A DNA stretch of 60,000 bases from Takakia lepidozioides (GCA_030704615.1 CM060733.1:30754001-30814000); one strand, 5' to 3'. Positions 11,788-23,388 are shown, numbered from the stretch's first letter. Translations and numbers: made by a program. Notes: generated by a model from the sequence alone, not told the origin.

Positions 11788-12619
11788 TCCATCACAATCG
11801 TCAAACTCTCTCAAACTCACATACTTGCATATGAAAACATCACTCATATATTAAGTCGAGCCACCAATGTCATTATGACGTGGCTATCAAAAATTCGCGG
11901 GCGGTGAGTTACATACATAAGCTAATTCTCATGGGTGATCAATGCCACAAATGGCTCCACGAGGGTTGCTTTCCCACTGGGTCAATATATAAGGCGTTGC
12001 CTACACTCGCAAGGAATGACAATACTTCATTGTAAATGATAGGTTCCATGCCAATGTAGGCTAAAAATTTTGCCTCTTTCTTGAATGGTGATGCGCTGGG
12101 TTGGCCCTGGCTAGACATCGCTGCAGTGCTTCCAGGTTCCTGACTCCATGGAAGCCAATTGATGTAACTCATTGTCTGAGCTTTCTTTCTGCAATGAAAG
12201 ATTTTTATGTATTTTGTTCAAAAGGACCGAGCTTTCACACTGTTGGAGGAGTAGTGTTCGAGATGTCTGCACTAGATAGATACTGAGAGGTGGACAAGTC
12301 CGGACTGCTTCATTGGGCATAAATCCAGAAACGGATGGGACGGAAGCAGCATGGCGGCCCAAAACATGTATTTCTTTTCCTTTCTCAGCTCCTTCAGTTG
12401 GTGTCATTTGCAGCTTTTCAAATTCTTTTCTTAGTTGCTGCTAATTGTTGGGAAACCGTGGACATTGTTTTGAATATACCAACAAAAATCAAATGGTGCT
12501 TCTATAATTTTTGGGTCAGTTGTGTCTGGTGGCACTTGCCTGCTGTTTTGTGATACTGTTCCAGCAGTGACACAGTGGCTACAGCGTCTTCGTTGGCTTG
12601 GGACGTCATTTGGTACTGG
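11788..12619. other. No recognisable gene
   Basis: Several short open frames, none with known motifs. The longest (minus, 12,407-12,111) is not recognised. Confidence 0.4.
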
Positions 12620-12860
12620 TGAACCATTGAATATAAATTATATGGTGCATTTTTTAATGTTGTTCTACCGTGAAAATCAATACTGCTCAACCATTGAGTA
12701 TAAATTCATATGTTGTATTGTTTGATGTTGTCTTGCCTTGAAAATTAATATTGCTCGACCATTGAGTATAAACTCATATGGTGCATTGATTTGATGTTGT
12801 CCTTCTGTGAAAATCAATATTGTTGGACTATTGACTGTGAATTGATATGGTGACACTCAA
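12620..12860. repeat. Minisatellite, unit 67-69 bp, about 3.5 copies
   Basis: The word ACCATTGAGTATAAA and its variants recur at about 12,623, 12,690, 12,758 and 12,827, each followed by ATGGTGCATT and GTGAAAATCAATATTG variants. The last copy is partial and more diverged. Confidence 0.85.
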
Positions 12861-13952
12861 GTATTGAATGTCAATTGGTATGGTGACAGTCGGGATGTGA
12901 TATTGCAGGTTATAAGAGTTACAACATTGTTGATGTGCCATGGATGATGGCGTGCATTGTTAGATTAAGTAATATTTAATTAATTTATCTATTTATTTAG
13001 GGTTTCCAATGAAACAATAGTCTTGGAAACACTACCCCAGGAATGGGATTTACTTGTTTGTCATTAAACAATCTAGAACTTTATGTTGTTTCTTTGAGAG
13101 TACAGCAAGATTTGGGGCTCTCCCAGATAGTTTTGTCTTAGAGCTTCTGCCGCCTCCGTACCACTTTTGTTGCCTCTATGGCTTTTCTAAGCTCGCAGAG
13201 GTGTTTTGTGAAGAGGAATTTACTTTTTATGCAGTTTAATCTGGCACGTTTCCTCTGAAAACAATCTTAAAGGGATTGAGAGCGAGTCAGTGCAAGTTCA
13301 ATTGAAAGTGGTGGTACCAACAACCTCCATCATGAGTCTCCTAGAACAAATGTAAGTTTAGGAAATCAGAACTCATTTTGTAGGGATATGGTCAAAGCTT
13401 GCCTTGAATAGACTCATGTCACAAACTAGCTGAAACAGAACGCCAGATGTCACAAAATGCATCACCAGCCCTGTTGTGTCCACTGTCTGCACTTTCATTC
13501 CAGGCACTCTCCCGTAGAAATTCTGCCAGTTATAAATACAGCGAAAACATCAACAGGAGAATAACATCTCATCCATTGAATTGAATCTACCTTATCTACC
13601 TTACTCCCTCAAAAACAGGAAGAAACCTCTTTTTCTGATCAATGGGCTTGTTGTAAATTTATTTGGGAAATAAAGTGAAATTTTCAGATTTTACACAGTC
13701 CACTTATTACCAAATCATCTTCACGAACCTTGAAAACTTTCGTCCCATAACTCTGAGGACGCTAATATACAAGATCAATTCCATTTCTCTCTCTCACAAG
13801 AGAAGCTCGTTCCATTATTCACTGGCATGGGGATAGACAAACAAGCACCACAGGTATAATTAGACGAGCAAGCTCATACTTGGACGGCAGAGAAGTAAGG
13901 GGGAGTTCTCTGAAAAGCCACCGGATCCAAGAGGGCAAAACCAGCAAGGGGG

Positions 13953-14222
13953 TCATTTGTTAGGCTGCAGTAATTCCCGAACTTGGTCCATTAACCATTT
14001 AGCATTGGGAATATTTCTCTTCCGTACCGTGGCTACGACATGCAATCTATCTGTTCTGACAAGATCAGGAGCTGAACTCTTTTCTAGCAGAGCTACTTTA
14101 GAATCTCTCTCCTTTGATTCATTTGCAAAGACATAGTACAGGCGGATGGCATTGGCCAGTAGTCTGCCAAGTCTGGTCAGCAGAGTAAGTGAGGGTCCAC
14201 CGTACTCAGAATGGCGAGTCAA
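13953..14222 (-). CDS. Unrecognised open frame, possible 3' exon
   Basis: An 89-codon minus-strand frame of balanced composition ends with a hydrophilic helical tail (NAKWLMDQVRELLQP). It overlaps the start of the LINE fragment on the other strand by a few bases. No family is recognised and no splice partner could be established. It may be the last exon of a host gene or a chance frame. Confidence 0.2.
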   Translation of the reverse strand: MTRHSEYGGPSLTLLTRLGRLLANAIRLYYVFANESKERDSKVALLEKSSAPDLVRTDRLHVVATVRKRNIPNAKWLMDQVRELLQPNK

Positions 14223-14239
14223 ACCATTTCTCCCTCCTC

Positions 14240-15170
14240 ACCCCCTGCTTCAGTATCTCCAGTCTCTTGCCCTGCTTCAGGATCTCCACCTCGGTCTCGT
14301 CTTGACCATCGCGCTCCTGCCAGGCCCCCTCTCAAAATCTGGCCTATAATCAACACGTTCTATCTTTCTTGGAATAGCATCCCTATTTCCCCGATCCACC
14401 TCATGCTGAACTATGACCCTGTTTCTAAACAACTGTTTCTTCATGCCCTGTTTTCGAGACTCTTATAGGATCTGTGCTTTGGAATATCTGGAAACTGAGA
14501 TGCAAAAAAACTTTTGAGGATACATCAAGGAATCTCTCGAGTTTTCTTAAGGGATCTCATTGTAGAGTCAAGAAAAGCTTGGTTGAAAGTGTGTGCAGAA
14601 ACTGAACGTAACCCCGACAAGGCTGCTGCTCTGTATGCCGTCTTCTACTCGACTTGGGCCCTGGGAGGTATCATCTGCAGAAGACAGGAGCACGGCAAAT
14701 ATGTTTGGGAGGAGCCGCCAAATCACTGGAGGAACCACAAAGACACCTTGCACAGCGTCGCCGGAGTTTGACCGTGACATTAACTGGAAGCACGTCAAAG
14801 TTCCTAAGTCCTCGGCCTCCAAGCTTTCTTCCATTGATCTCGTTGTTTTCCTTCTCTCGTTTTAAGTCTCTCAACCACTTAGACGATTCTCCTTGGCCTC
14901 TGGCGACTTGATCGGGGTGGCCCGCACTTCTCTCGCTATAATTCAAGCTTATTCTCTCTTTTCATCCAAGCTCTACTCGTCTTCCATTCATCCCTTTCAT
15001 TTGTCCTCATTCATATGGGTGTGTCACCCTTGGAATGGTCTTATGTCACCCTAGTGACGTATTAGCCTCATGGCTCTTTGGGGTTTTAATTTTTTTCCCC
15101 TTCAATAAACCCAATAAAGTGGTCCAGGGCTTCCTCCCTTGTTTTTAAAAATAAAATAAAATAAAAATGT
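14240..15170 (+). mobile_element. Second LINE 3' end fragment
   Basis: Frames on the plus strand (14,240-14,468 and 14,514-14,771) reproduce the carboxy-terminal blocks of the LINE at 0.77-1.47 kb, including IWP...FYLSW, LNYDPVSK, ESRKAWLKV and PPNHWRNHKDTLHS. The sequence ends near 15,120-15,170 with GGGGTTTTAATTTTTTTCCCC, an AATAAA-like stretch and an A-rich ATAAAATAAAATAAA tail like that of the first copy. It is heavily 5' truncated and shifted in frame, the usual fate of LINE insertions. Confidence 0.8.
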
Positions 15171-16147
15171 TTGATTCAATATATACCCTCACAAATCCCT
15201 CCATGCCACCTCCCTCACTCTACGGTCACTATAGTAGATGAAGTAAAGCTGGATTTCAAATTAAAATTGCACACGCATGAACTAGTATGAATGCGCTCCA
15301 CTTCAAATTCTCCTCGCACCTCTCACCCGCACTGTACCTAACGTTCTCCCCACCCGGTCATCCCTTCTCCTTCTCTCGTGATCCGTTGCGACCTTTCAAA
15401 ACCTCTCTGTCCGAAATTTACCGGGACAGCTACAGGGAATTGACACAGAGCTACAGAACTCTTCTCTTCACCAACAAACAAACTACACTCGCATAATGTC
15501 AATTTAAGAAGCAAGGCACATCGCCTTCCCAACGAAGACTTTTGGGAGAGCTCCCGGGCGGGAAGACGACTGTTGGTTACATCAGATGGATGGATGAACG
15601 GGTTATCAGATGAACGGTCACAGACGTTGGATGGATGTGAAGTAGGTTGCGTACTTTTTCTTTGCAGCAGGAGTCACGTTACTAACTAGATATGGTGGCC
15701 ACGTGTTGGTCACACACATGCTACACGACATCGAGAGCAACACGTGATTACCTATGGATGAGAATGAAGTCGTCCATCCGGGTTTGTTTGTCTACCATCC
15801 CAGGTCATCGGAAACCAGGGGAATATACTAGGGGAATATACCACTTGTCTCATTCTATTTCTCTTCAAGAAGCGATTGTTCCCCTGGAATTGCAAAGCCA
15901 CAACTTACAAGCAAACATCCAATAGAGTGTGATCTGTCTTTCATATCACTTTCTGGTCACAATTGTTTTTCAAAGTCATCTCCTCACACATACAGCTCTC
16001 GCCTATTAATTGCTGAACTTTGGCTCTGGACTACAGATTGCATGCAAGTTACGCTGCATGCATTGGAGATTACAAAAAATGGGGACAAGCAGGAGCAACA
16101 CCTTCATGAAACAACAGCTATGGCACCAGCAGAGAATATCTCTCCTC
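15171..16147. other. No recognisable gene
   Basis: Mixed sequence with short open frames only. It could include the 3' untranslated region of the minus-strand gene ending at 16,148. Confidence 0.4.
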
Positions 16148-17546
16148 CTACTGACATAAATCACAATTCCCTTCACATTGATAATACTTCTTCAGTGCTG
16201 AGTCTGCTTGTGGGCGGTTCTTCGTGAAGTCCTCCGCCATCTCAATTTCCTGAATCTCCTGCATCTGCTGCAGGAGCTTTCCAAGATGATACATATCTGA
16301 CGCCTTGGTATATAAACCACCATCTTCTAAGGTAGTCTCATCCCAATCTGCATGCATGATTCTTGGAGCCTCCTTATCACGTCCAGCACTTTCCATATCA
16401 ATAATGACCCACCTCGTCCGCTCAGGGCCATCAACTTTCACAATATTTTGCCACCGAAGATCACGGTGTGTGAAGTTGTTCTTGTGCAACTCTTTGAGGC
16501 CACAAAGAACATCATGGACTGCCGGCCTCACCTCGGTTTGTTGTGGCTGTGCTGCTGGGTCACCAACAGGGTTCAATTTCACCTTGTATAGTTGTTGGCG
16601 GGAACGTGTTGGTTCAGTCACAGCTTGCACCAACCATGGATTGCCTTTAATAGAGGCATAAAGTTTCTTCAGCAGTTCAAATTGGTCATCCTCCATCTTG
16701 GGCACAGATTTGAGAACATACGTTGGACCAAACTCAACCTGATTACCATTTCGCCGTCTCATTGTGCAGTATAGTGAGCCTGGGACACCAGAACTAGGTA
16801 GACGTGCAGCTAGCTGCTGCAACACAAGATACAACCTCATAACAGTCTGAACGAAGAGATGCCTGAGCCTTCGCACATTCAAATCATAAAGTATTGATAT
16901 CGATCTGAAAGATAGCTTCCCGTTCTTGTCTTGGAAAAGAACGAGCCACTGGAATCGACCTCCAGCGCAAGCCCCTCAAATGACGTATGGAATGTTCCCA
17001 TAGTAGAGAGGACTCCAGGTGCTCATTTTTTTGATGTTCTCATTCATAGCAACACTGAAATCTTTGAAATCTGTCTTGTTTTCCCATCTGGCAAGGACTA
17101 CGCCTCTCAGAAGTACTCGAAGGTCTGGCTTTTTCAACTGCAAATTTGCGGAAGCTGTGGTACTTTGGGCAATGCAATCCAACTTATAACTTAAGGACAA
17201 TGTATCTTTTGCTGCCACCATTTGATCCACCATCCTTAAGACGTTTGCTGTCATGTCAGCTAGCTGATGTGACATTGTTGCCTCCCGTGCAGTCAAATCA
17301 AAAGGCTGCCTGCATACTTCTGTAATATAACTTCTCAAGGCTTGCAAATTTGGCGTTTCTCCTGATCCAACTGTTTCGATTAGCGCTTGTGGTGGAAGCT
17401 CCACTGGAGTCGCCAAAACTGTCTCCAGGTCTTTCATATCAGGTAGATGCTCCAGTGGCCGCAACCAAGATGACACAAGAACCTCATTTGCTGCAGGCAT
17501 TTCTTCTGAATCCATGACTTCCGTTTCTTTGAGATCTGACCTGAGC
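16148..17546 (-). pseudogene. Crinkler-like nuclease-kinase fusion, copy 1 (one in-frame stop)
   Basis: A single long reading frame, broken only by a TGA at 16,978-16,976, encodes two modules. The first (upstream frame, 17,563 onward) ends in a PD-(D/E)xK nuclease-like core: Pro-Asp at residues 146-147 and Glu-x-Lys at 161-163, then helix and YYGNIPYVI. The second, counted from 16,882, is a kinase fold with a candidate ATP lysine in YVLKSV (residue 58), HRDLRWQNIV (139-148) as catalytic loop, and IDMES in the DFG position. The exon seems to start at 17,546 after an acceptor CTGCAG. Nuclease-kinase fusions of this kind are known among Crinkler (CR) proteins, which act on host DNA or signalling; calling this plant gene Crinkler-like is inference. 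Two relatives lie downstream at 25.1 and 30.2 kb. Confidence 0.6.
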
Positions 17547-17778
17547 CTGCAGTCCAACACCAAAATACCAAGATACGAGCCCCATTACTGAAACACTACC
17601 AAAAGAGCCTCCTATGTTATCCACTGCAGCAACCCTGAACCTTAAACAACTGCTATTACACCATGGAGCTTGAAAATGTCACTCTGCCTTTCCCAATTCA
17701 CAGTACCACCACATACAAGCTTAGGAAGGTATGGAAGATGAAAGGCCCTCACAGAGTATGTCCTGGCCTTGAAAGAGG

Positions 17779-18305
17779 CCCTCCCACACTTTACACAGTC
17801 AATCTCTCCTCTTGCCCATGGTGATACAAGGAGGGAGGTAGAAGGTGCTGTAGATTCTTGGGAGAGCTTTGCCACTTCTGCTGCTGATAGAGTCATGGGA
17901 GGAAACTAATTATCTGTGGTAGAGTAGTAAATTGGTGGACCCATGAGATCAAGCTCAAGATTGCTGAGAGGCAGGCGCTCTATAAGGACTGTTGTAATAT
18001 CAAAGATGAAAAAATGCTCTGGTCTAGATACTACCAACTGCGTAAAGAGGTCAATCAGCTTGTAAGGGATCAGAAGAGGCTTTACTATGAGAAGTTGTAC
18101 AGTGACATAAACTTAACCCACCCTGGTCGTAATGACAAAAGATTCCGGTTGGCCTTACAGCCAATCATCATAACACCAACAATTGCACAGCCAATACAGG
18201 TACCCTACCTGGATCTTGGCAAGAACCACAACAGTGATAGACAATGTATACAGACTGGGAAAACGTAACACACCGAAGAGAAAAGAAGACAAGAACGCAG
18301 AACAC
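17779..18305. repeat. Duplicated segment D1, copy 1 (partner 32,038-32,572)
   Basis: Begins CCCTCCCACACTTTACACAG and runs to AAGACAAGAACGCAGAACAC with few differences from the partner copy. Both copies lie upstream (minus-strand sense) of a Crinkler-like gene exon, so they probably mark a shared ancestral intron or flank. Confidence 0.85.
17931..18268 (+). mobile_element. LINE ORF2 fragment (endonuclease-RT linker)
   Basis: The plus-strand frame starts WWTHEIKLKIAERQALYKD and continues through WSRYYQLRKEVNQLV to YYEKLYSD. This is the charged helical linker between endonuclease and reverse transcriptase in LINEs (usual form PWW..E.......R..A...W). Neither neighbouring domain is present. It was duplicated with segment D1 and recurs at 32,200-32,519. 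Confidence 0.7.
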
Positions 18306-18454
18306 TGAGACCTTGTGTTTCATTGACTGCCTAAACTACTCGAACTCAAGACAGAAAAACAAAGAAAAGCAACAAAAGCATGAAGAAAAGCAAAACCCTG
18401 CTACCTGCTGTAGGTGCTACAAAAGCTTTGTGAAGTATCCCCACAATAGCCAAC

Positions 18455-19925
18455 CCATGTTGTTGAGATGCATCTATCATGTAGTGCACAACCAGAATTC
18501 CACATATAAATAACAAACAACCGTGTCTTTCAAAGGACCCTCCTCATATTTTACTTGTTAACATGGATCTATCGAATGAATAAACTGCGTGTCTCAACCG
18601 TACACAGGATCACACACGGGATTGGAAGAAGCTGTTGAAAACCTGAGTGCACAACGCAGCCAAGAAACCAAAAAAATTGCAAACACTTGACTCCAAGCTA
18701 CGCATTGAACGAATCATTGAACAAATCAGCAACTGCAGCGGGTTCAACAATCAGCTGCCCAATTGTCTTGCAAGAATTCAAATGTGCCTGCCCATCATCA
18801 GAATTGCAGACAAAAAAACAAACGGGCTCAGACTGCCCTAGGCAACCCATCGACATTCACCAGACTCTCTCCATGACGCACTATCTGACACCCTAGCTAA
18901 TGGGTGAACACTGTCACAGAAGGTTCTGCAGCCAAGGCGGTTTTGGTTAACTCACATAAGTCACCAACAACCACATTCTGTCATCGACCAATTAACGGCT
19001 CAAAACATGAATTTCGGCTAGAGCTTTCTATCCTCTGAAGATGGTACTCAGCAAATCGTTAGGGTTTCAAATCTTCATTTGATTTTTGTTACGTCTCTTG
19101 CTTCTTGGTTGAACGGTGTTGTGTCTGTCTTCGCAGCCTACTTTCTTTGTGGGATTGTTGGTTATGGAAACCATGGTTGATGGTTTAGGGTGTCAGATAG
19201 TGCGTCAAGGAGGGAGTCTGGTGAGTGTAAGTTTGCAGGGTTTGCTACCAATGTGTGAAGAATGAGTTTATGTTCTCTCTTTAGTACTTTGATGCATGTG
19301 ACCTGCGAATCAGTAGTGTTGTTCAAACTTTTACTGTACATACTCTTGGGATGCCATTGAGCCCGTCCAAATCTATTACGGTTATGGTTATGGATGCAAA
19401 AAATCCAAGAGAGCTCCAGAGACACAAAGGAAGACTGCCTCTCCCTCACAATAAAAATAGAAGTGGATGCAAGGACGGCAATCACTCACAAGTGAACTAC
19501 CAAAATGACGGTTTAGAGTTAGGGTTTCAGGCCACACAACACTTTAAACCTGCCATCATCTGCCGCAATCTGACCGACCACTGCGCTTCAAGAGATTCAG
19601 AAGGGCTTGCCCTCTGACCTCGCACGAAAAGTGCCCACAAAGGTTCACGGCCAGACATTTCCAAGAAGCAGTGCAATGCATATAATCCTTGTGAAAACCC
19701 TTACTCCAAAACGAGTGTGTCGGCAACCAGAATTCCACATACAAATAATATGCTGCTCATTGGCATTTGAGATCATAATCAACCAAGGATTCTGAAGCCA
19801 TAACTAATATTATCATTTCCTCTTCAAAAGGAGCAAATGATCTGGTGACGATAAACTCTAAGTACTTGAACCTCACTATCAGCAAACTCAGGCCGCAGAG
19901 CCCTAAGAAACTCAGACCACCACAA
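18455..19925. repeat. Duplicated segment D2, copy 1 (partner 26,657-28,135)
   Basis: About 1.47 kb starting near CCCATGTTGTTGAGATGCATC is repeated 8.2 kb downstream with very high identity. Inside it, the stretch 19,055-19,330 is in the opposite orientation in the partner copy (27,262-27,540). The segment has only short open frames and contains telomere-like AGGGTTT words. It lies between a Crinkler-like copy and its presumed upstream exons in both places, consistent with intronic DNA duplicated with the gene. Confidence 0.85.
19055..19330. repeat. Segment inverted relative to its duplicate (about 275 bp)
   Basis: Reads AGGGTTTCAAATCTTC... to ...GTTCAAACTTTTA here, and appears as its reverse complement at 27,262-27,540, while the sequence on both sides stays collinear. 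The ends carry short inverted words (GTTTCAA and TTCAAAC), a possible basis for the flip. Confidence 0.8.
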
Positions 19926-20010
19926 GGAAGTTTAGGGTTTAGGGTTTATATACCCCTACAGAACGCTAGGGCTCACTAAATGCTCTGATGAGCGATAGCA
20001 CCACACCACG

Positions 20011-20217
20011 TCAGACAAGAAGAACATCGAGCAAAGAACCTCTGTCAGCAGCTGCAAGTGCAAGTACACTTGAAGATGTAAGTCCATTGTTCACAAGTAT
20101 ATCCAAATCTTGGTCACTAATTTCCTCAAACTCCTCCGGTGGTAGCTTTGTCTCCAAAAGCTTTCGAACACGCTCACGCTTAGCCAAACCACAAGATGGT
20201 GTAACTGCACATAACAC
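20011..20217 (-). CDS. Possible amino-terminal exon of Crinkler-like copy 1
   Basis: This minus-strand frame has a coding-like composition, with LPPEEFEEISDQDLDILV and NNGLTSSSVLALAAADRG, reminiscent of a small helical header in which 'L..L..ADRG' closes a SAM-like bundle. It lies upstream of the duplicated intron-like segment that precedes copy 1, the position expected for a 5' exon. No joining splice site could be fixed. Assignment to the gene is inference. Confidence 0.3.
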   Translation of the reverse strand: MLCAVTPSCGLAKRERVRKLLETKLPPEEFEEISDQDLDILVNNGLTSSSVLALAAADRGSLLDVLLV

Positions 20218-20300
20218 GAAGGAGAAGGCCTCCTATACGCAAGGGCTGTAGGGGCGATCGTGATAAACATATTCTCATATTCTTGATCTGGTTTGCATTG

Positions 20301-20459
20301 CAGGATGGGAACGTCAGGTTTGAGGAGCTGGAAAAGCATGCACTGGAAGCAGGAGAGCCACTCATAGTTTCTGGCAAACAGATACAGTTCTCTTGTTCAT
20401 GTCTGCAGGAGTTGGCGGAGATGATATTCTACTCTAAATATGACGACTCCAAGTAGGCG
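20301..20459 (+). CDS. Possible short exon, unknown
   Basis: After an acceptor-like TTGCATTGCAG the plus strand stays open for about 50 codons to a TAG, with acidic and amphipathic content (VRFEELEKHALEAGEPLIV). No family is recognised. It lies beside an apparently antisense exon at 20,011-20,217, so at least one of the two may be spurious. Confidence 0.2.
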
Positions 20460-20690
20460 CTTGGTAGTCAGAAAGTAGCCAGTGACATCCTAGTTGTGTA
20501 CAGTTGGCTGAAACAGGGAAAGGGGATTCTGTTACGAACATACAATATTGTAGTCAATGCTAGCTTCCTGGTTAGTCTGATCCTAATAATAGTCAATTTT
20601 CCCACAGAAACTGCTCAACCTAAAGTGACTCTACCCAAAGTGGCTTTGAGAAACTTCGGTTTCTCCAAAACAGCTCAGGGCACTCGAGCG

Positions 20691-20694
20691 TTAA
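20691..20694. other. TTAA target-site duplication, left
   Basis: TTAA abuts the left inverted end of the piggyBac element; the matching TTAA is at 24,364-24,367. TTAA is the obligate piggyBac target. Confidence 0.95.
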
Positions 20695-21276
20695 CCCTTA
20701 AGCGCCCAGTGCCCAATGTTGACTTTTTGAAAAAAGTGGACCCCAGCTCAGGAAAATGAGAATATCTCAGCGAAAAAAAAGTTTTTGGGAAATTTGACCG
20801 GACATTATGCTCATACCTACCCCTTCCAGACACCGGTAAATTTGCAGGCCAATCAGGCGAAAATCCGAGAAACGCCACCGTTGAGTGTGGGGCCCATTTT
20901 TTGGGCCCCTCCCAAAACAATAAGGGAAATTGGAGGAATATTGTTGCAACAAAGACCTCGGAGCTACATGAACACTAAGGCAAAAAGCTGGAGTAGCAAA
21001 CAAATCATTCAGATAAGGACTCAGTGAACCCCAATACTGCACAACCTCTCTTTGGACTGTCAAGCGACTCTCTACGGCTGGATCCTCAGTACAAACGTTT
21101 CATGGCTACCAACAACAAACCAACCCCCAAACACACCACTGCTTAGAAAAAGACAGAACACCACTACATAGAAAAAGTGTCGTAAGGAGGATACCCCCTC
21201 TTTGGCATCAAAGGTCTCCACATCAGTGCAGTAAGAAATCAACCATATCAATTACTGAACATAGAAGTATCTATAA

Positions 21277-23388
21277 TCAGAGAAGGCTATGGCTCTTGAC
21301 AAAGCATCCTCCAAGGCACATATACACATCTCCACACGCGTGACAAAAATACCTTTGACGCATACCGCAATGAACACACTTCCTCCTCCTACTAGTCTTG
21401 AGGGAGAAATGCACAGACCCCGGGTTGGGCACATCTGCCCCTGGCATTACTGTTCTCCTGGGAGGAACCCACCCCACAATTAGTCCCTTTGCAACCTCCA
21501 AATTGAAAAGCATGTGGCTAAGAGGAATGTGGCCCTTTCCCCTCATAAAACCCAGGTACAATATGTAAGCATTCACCAAATAAGTGTCAACTCCATGAAA
21601 GTACAAGCGGTGCCACCATTTATGGTCCCTGGTCTGAACAGAATAGTAACCCCGTAGCTGATCCTGAACATCCACTCCCCGCATATGCTGCTGGTAATGA
21701 ACCACAATAGGGGAGGTAGGCACATCACGTCTTGCCCCTTTGTGCCATCTTTGTATGAAGCAATCATGACCGACAGGGGAAATGGCAGTGGAAATCATGG
21801 TCACCAACTTGGCATCCATCCAGGCAATAGCGGCTACTTTGCCACTTATGTGAACACGATATTCCAGCCTACCTCTCTCACCCTTCTTCCCCAAATCAAG
21901 GCACGTAGGAAAACCCACTCGGGAGGTTTTTACTGTGCCAGTAGCATAGATCTGTTTTGCTGCCAAATCATAGAACAGGATAGGGCTACTGAAAAAATTA
22001 TCCATCGTTACAATATGGCCCTTACCCTCAAATCCTTCTAGTAACCTTGTCACCACGCCATATCCACTGCCATGGGTCATATCATTCCCATCATCCTTCC
22101 CAAGGTAAACCTCTAACTTCTGAACATATTTGGAACATGCACCACACAAACACCACACCTTCAGACCCCACTGCACAGGCTTCTTGCTCAGGTATTGCTG
22201 GATTCGGGCATATTTGCCCTTGTACTTCACCATTTGCTCATCCACAGTCAAATTCTGCTCGGGGCTCATGTAGGTGGCATACAAACCATTTAGTGCATGT
22301 AGCAACCACCTGGTTTTAGCTAACTTATCAAAAGCAGGGTCAGTGTCAATAGTGCATACATCCTTGTTGTCAACAAGGTGGAGGCACCTCAGAATTGTCT
22401 CATATCGGTTGCGGGACATAATGCGCATGATGGAAGGGCAATTGAAGAAGGCATTGTTGGCTTTCCAATACAATCTAGTACTAGGCAATTTTTTTATTCC
22501 CATGAGCATGTGAACAGCAAGCCAAGCCTTCAATTCACGGATGGTGATAGGGTACCACCATCTACCTCGTTTCAGGTTTCCATTCTGGTTTTCTGTCCTG
22601 GCATACAAGTTGGTCATGTTGCAAATTCGGCGCATGACCGATAGTGGCCAAAACAAATTGAAAAAATCAACTGGATTTGCTGAATCTCCAAAAGGCAAAC
22701 GAGGACCCGAATCCCCACCTAACCATGTAATGTCTGGCAATTCAGTAACAGAGAAGTTCCACATGTCATCACCAAACAACTCAGCAGGACCCCACTGCTC
22801 CCAATTGGGCGGCAAATCATATAATCCCACCTCACGCGTTGGATTCCCCATGTCAACACAGTAGTCCATCAAGTCAGGATTGTCGATGTCAACAAGGTCA
22901 TCATCTTCTGGATTATAGTCACAATCAGAATATGATTCACTATCATCTACTTCCCCCTCAGGCAATTCAGCTTCAGAATCCAACCCCAAGAGCTCAGGGA
23001 TAGTGCACAACATTGAATCATCAAGATTACACACAACACATGACTGTGACGATACCACATGAACACCAAGGACACCAAAAAAAGAGACAGTATAATTTTT
23101 TGTACCATTCAGGATGTCCCATGTCTTGTCTACCACAGTGCCATATCCAAATTCGTGGGCATTGCTAGATGATGCCACATCCTGAAGGTGCAGCTCAGCC
23201 ACTGCCACCTTCACTGTGGATCCCAAAATCCCTATGTCCTCCATAGTTTGGGAGTGACCAGCAGGATCACATAGCGGATTTTGAGAGTTGCGCAAGGAGT
23301 AGGTCGAATTGCCCATCTCCTCACTCATGAAATCAAAAGAGGGTTCAATACGATTACCTCTCTCCCTGGCCAGTTGTTTAAGCCTCAT
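21277..23388 (-). CDS. piggyBac transposase (DDE_Tnp_1_7), main frame
   Basis: The 703-codon frame has the piggyBac layout. An acidic amino-terminal region (about 120-180) is followed by a helical dimerisation part with DFFNLFWPLSVMRRI (241-255). The RNase H-like core has catalytic aspartates at D383 (LTVDEQMVKYKG), D463 (VTMDNFFSS) and D573 (MRGVDVQDQLRGYY), with the conserved second Asp at 576. A carboxy-terminal cysteine-rich domain has pairs at C671/C674 and C682/C685 plus C691 and C695, which in this family binds the transposon ends. All key residues are retained, so the protein may be active. The Met at 23,388 overlaps the preceding frame by 11 bp, so this may be the second exon or half of a longer protein. 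Confidence 0.9.
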   Translation of the reverse strand: MRLKQLARERGNRIEPSFDFMSEEMGNSTYSLRNSQNPLCDPAGHSQTMEDIGILGSTVKVAVAELHLQDVASSSNAHEFGYGTVVDKTWDILNGTKNYTVSFFGVLGVHVVSSQSCVVCNLDDSMLCTIPELLGLDSEAELPEGEVDDSESYSDCDYNPEDDDLVDIDNPDLMDYCVDMGNPTREVGLYDLPPNWEQWGPAELFGDDMWNFSVTELPDITWLGGDSGPRLPFGDSANPVDFFNLFWPLSVMRRICNMTNLYARTENQNGNLKRGRWWYPITIRELKAWLAVHMLMGIKKLPSTRLYWKANNAFFNCPSIMRIMSRNRYETILRCLHLVDNKDVCTIDTDPAFDKLAKTRWLLHALNGLYATYMSPEQNLTVDEQMVKYKGKYARIQQYLSKKPVQWGLKVWCLCGACSKYVQKLEVYLGKDDGNDMTHGSGYGVVTRLLEGFEGKGHIVTMDNFFSSPILFYDLAAKQIYATGTVKTSRVGFPTCLDLGKKGERGRLEYRVHISGKVAAIAWMDAKLVTMISTAISPVGHDCFIQRWHKGARRDVPTSPIVVHYQQHMRGVDVQDQLRGYYSVQTRDHKWWHRLYFHGVDTYLVNAYILYLGFMRGKGHIPLSHMLFNLEVAKGLIVGWVPPRRTVMPGADVPNPGSVHFSLKTSRRRKCVHCGMRQRYFCHACGDVYMCLGGCFVKSHSLL

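Noticed and set aside
21685-22864. Plus-strand open frames inside the piggyBac element
   Set aside because: They are antisense to the transposase, whose motifs are unambiguous on the minus strand.
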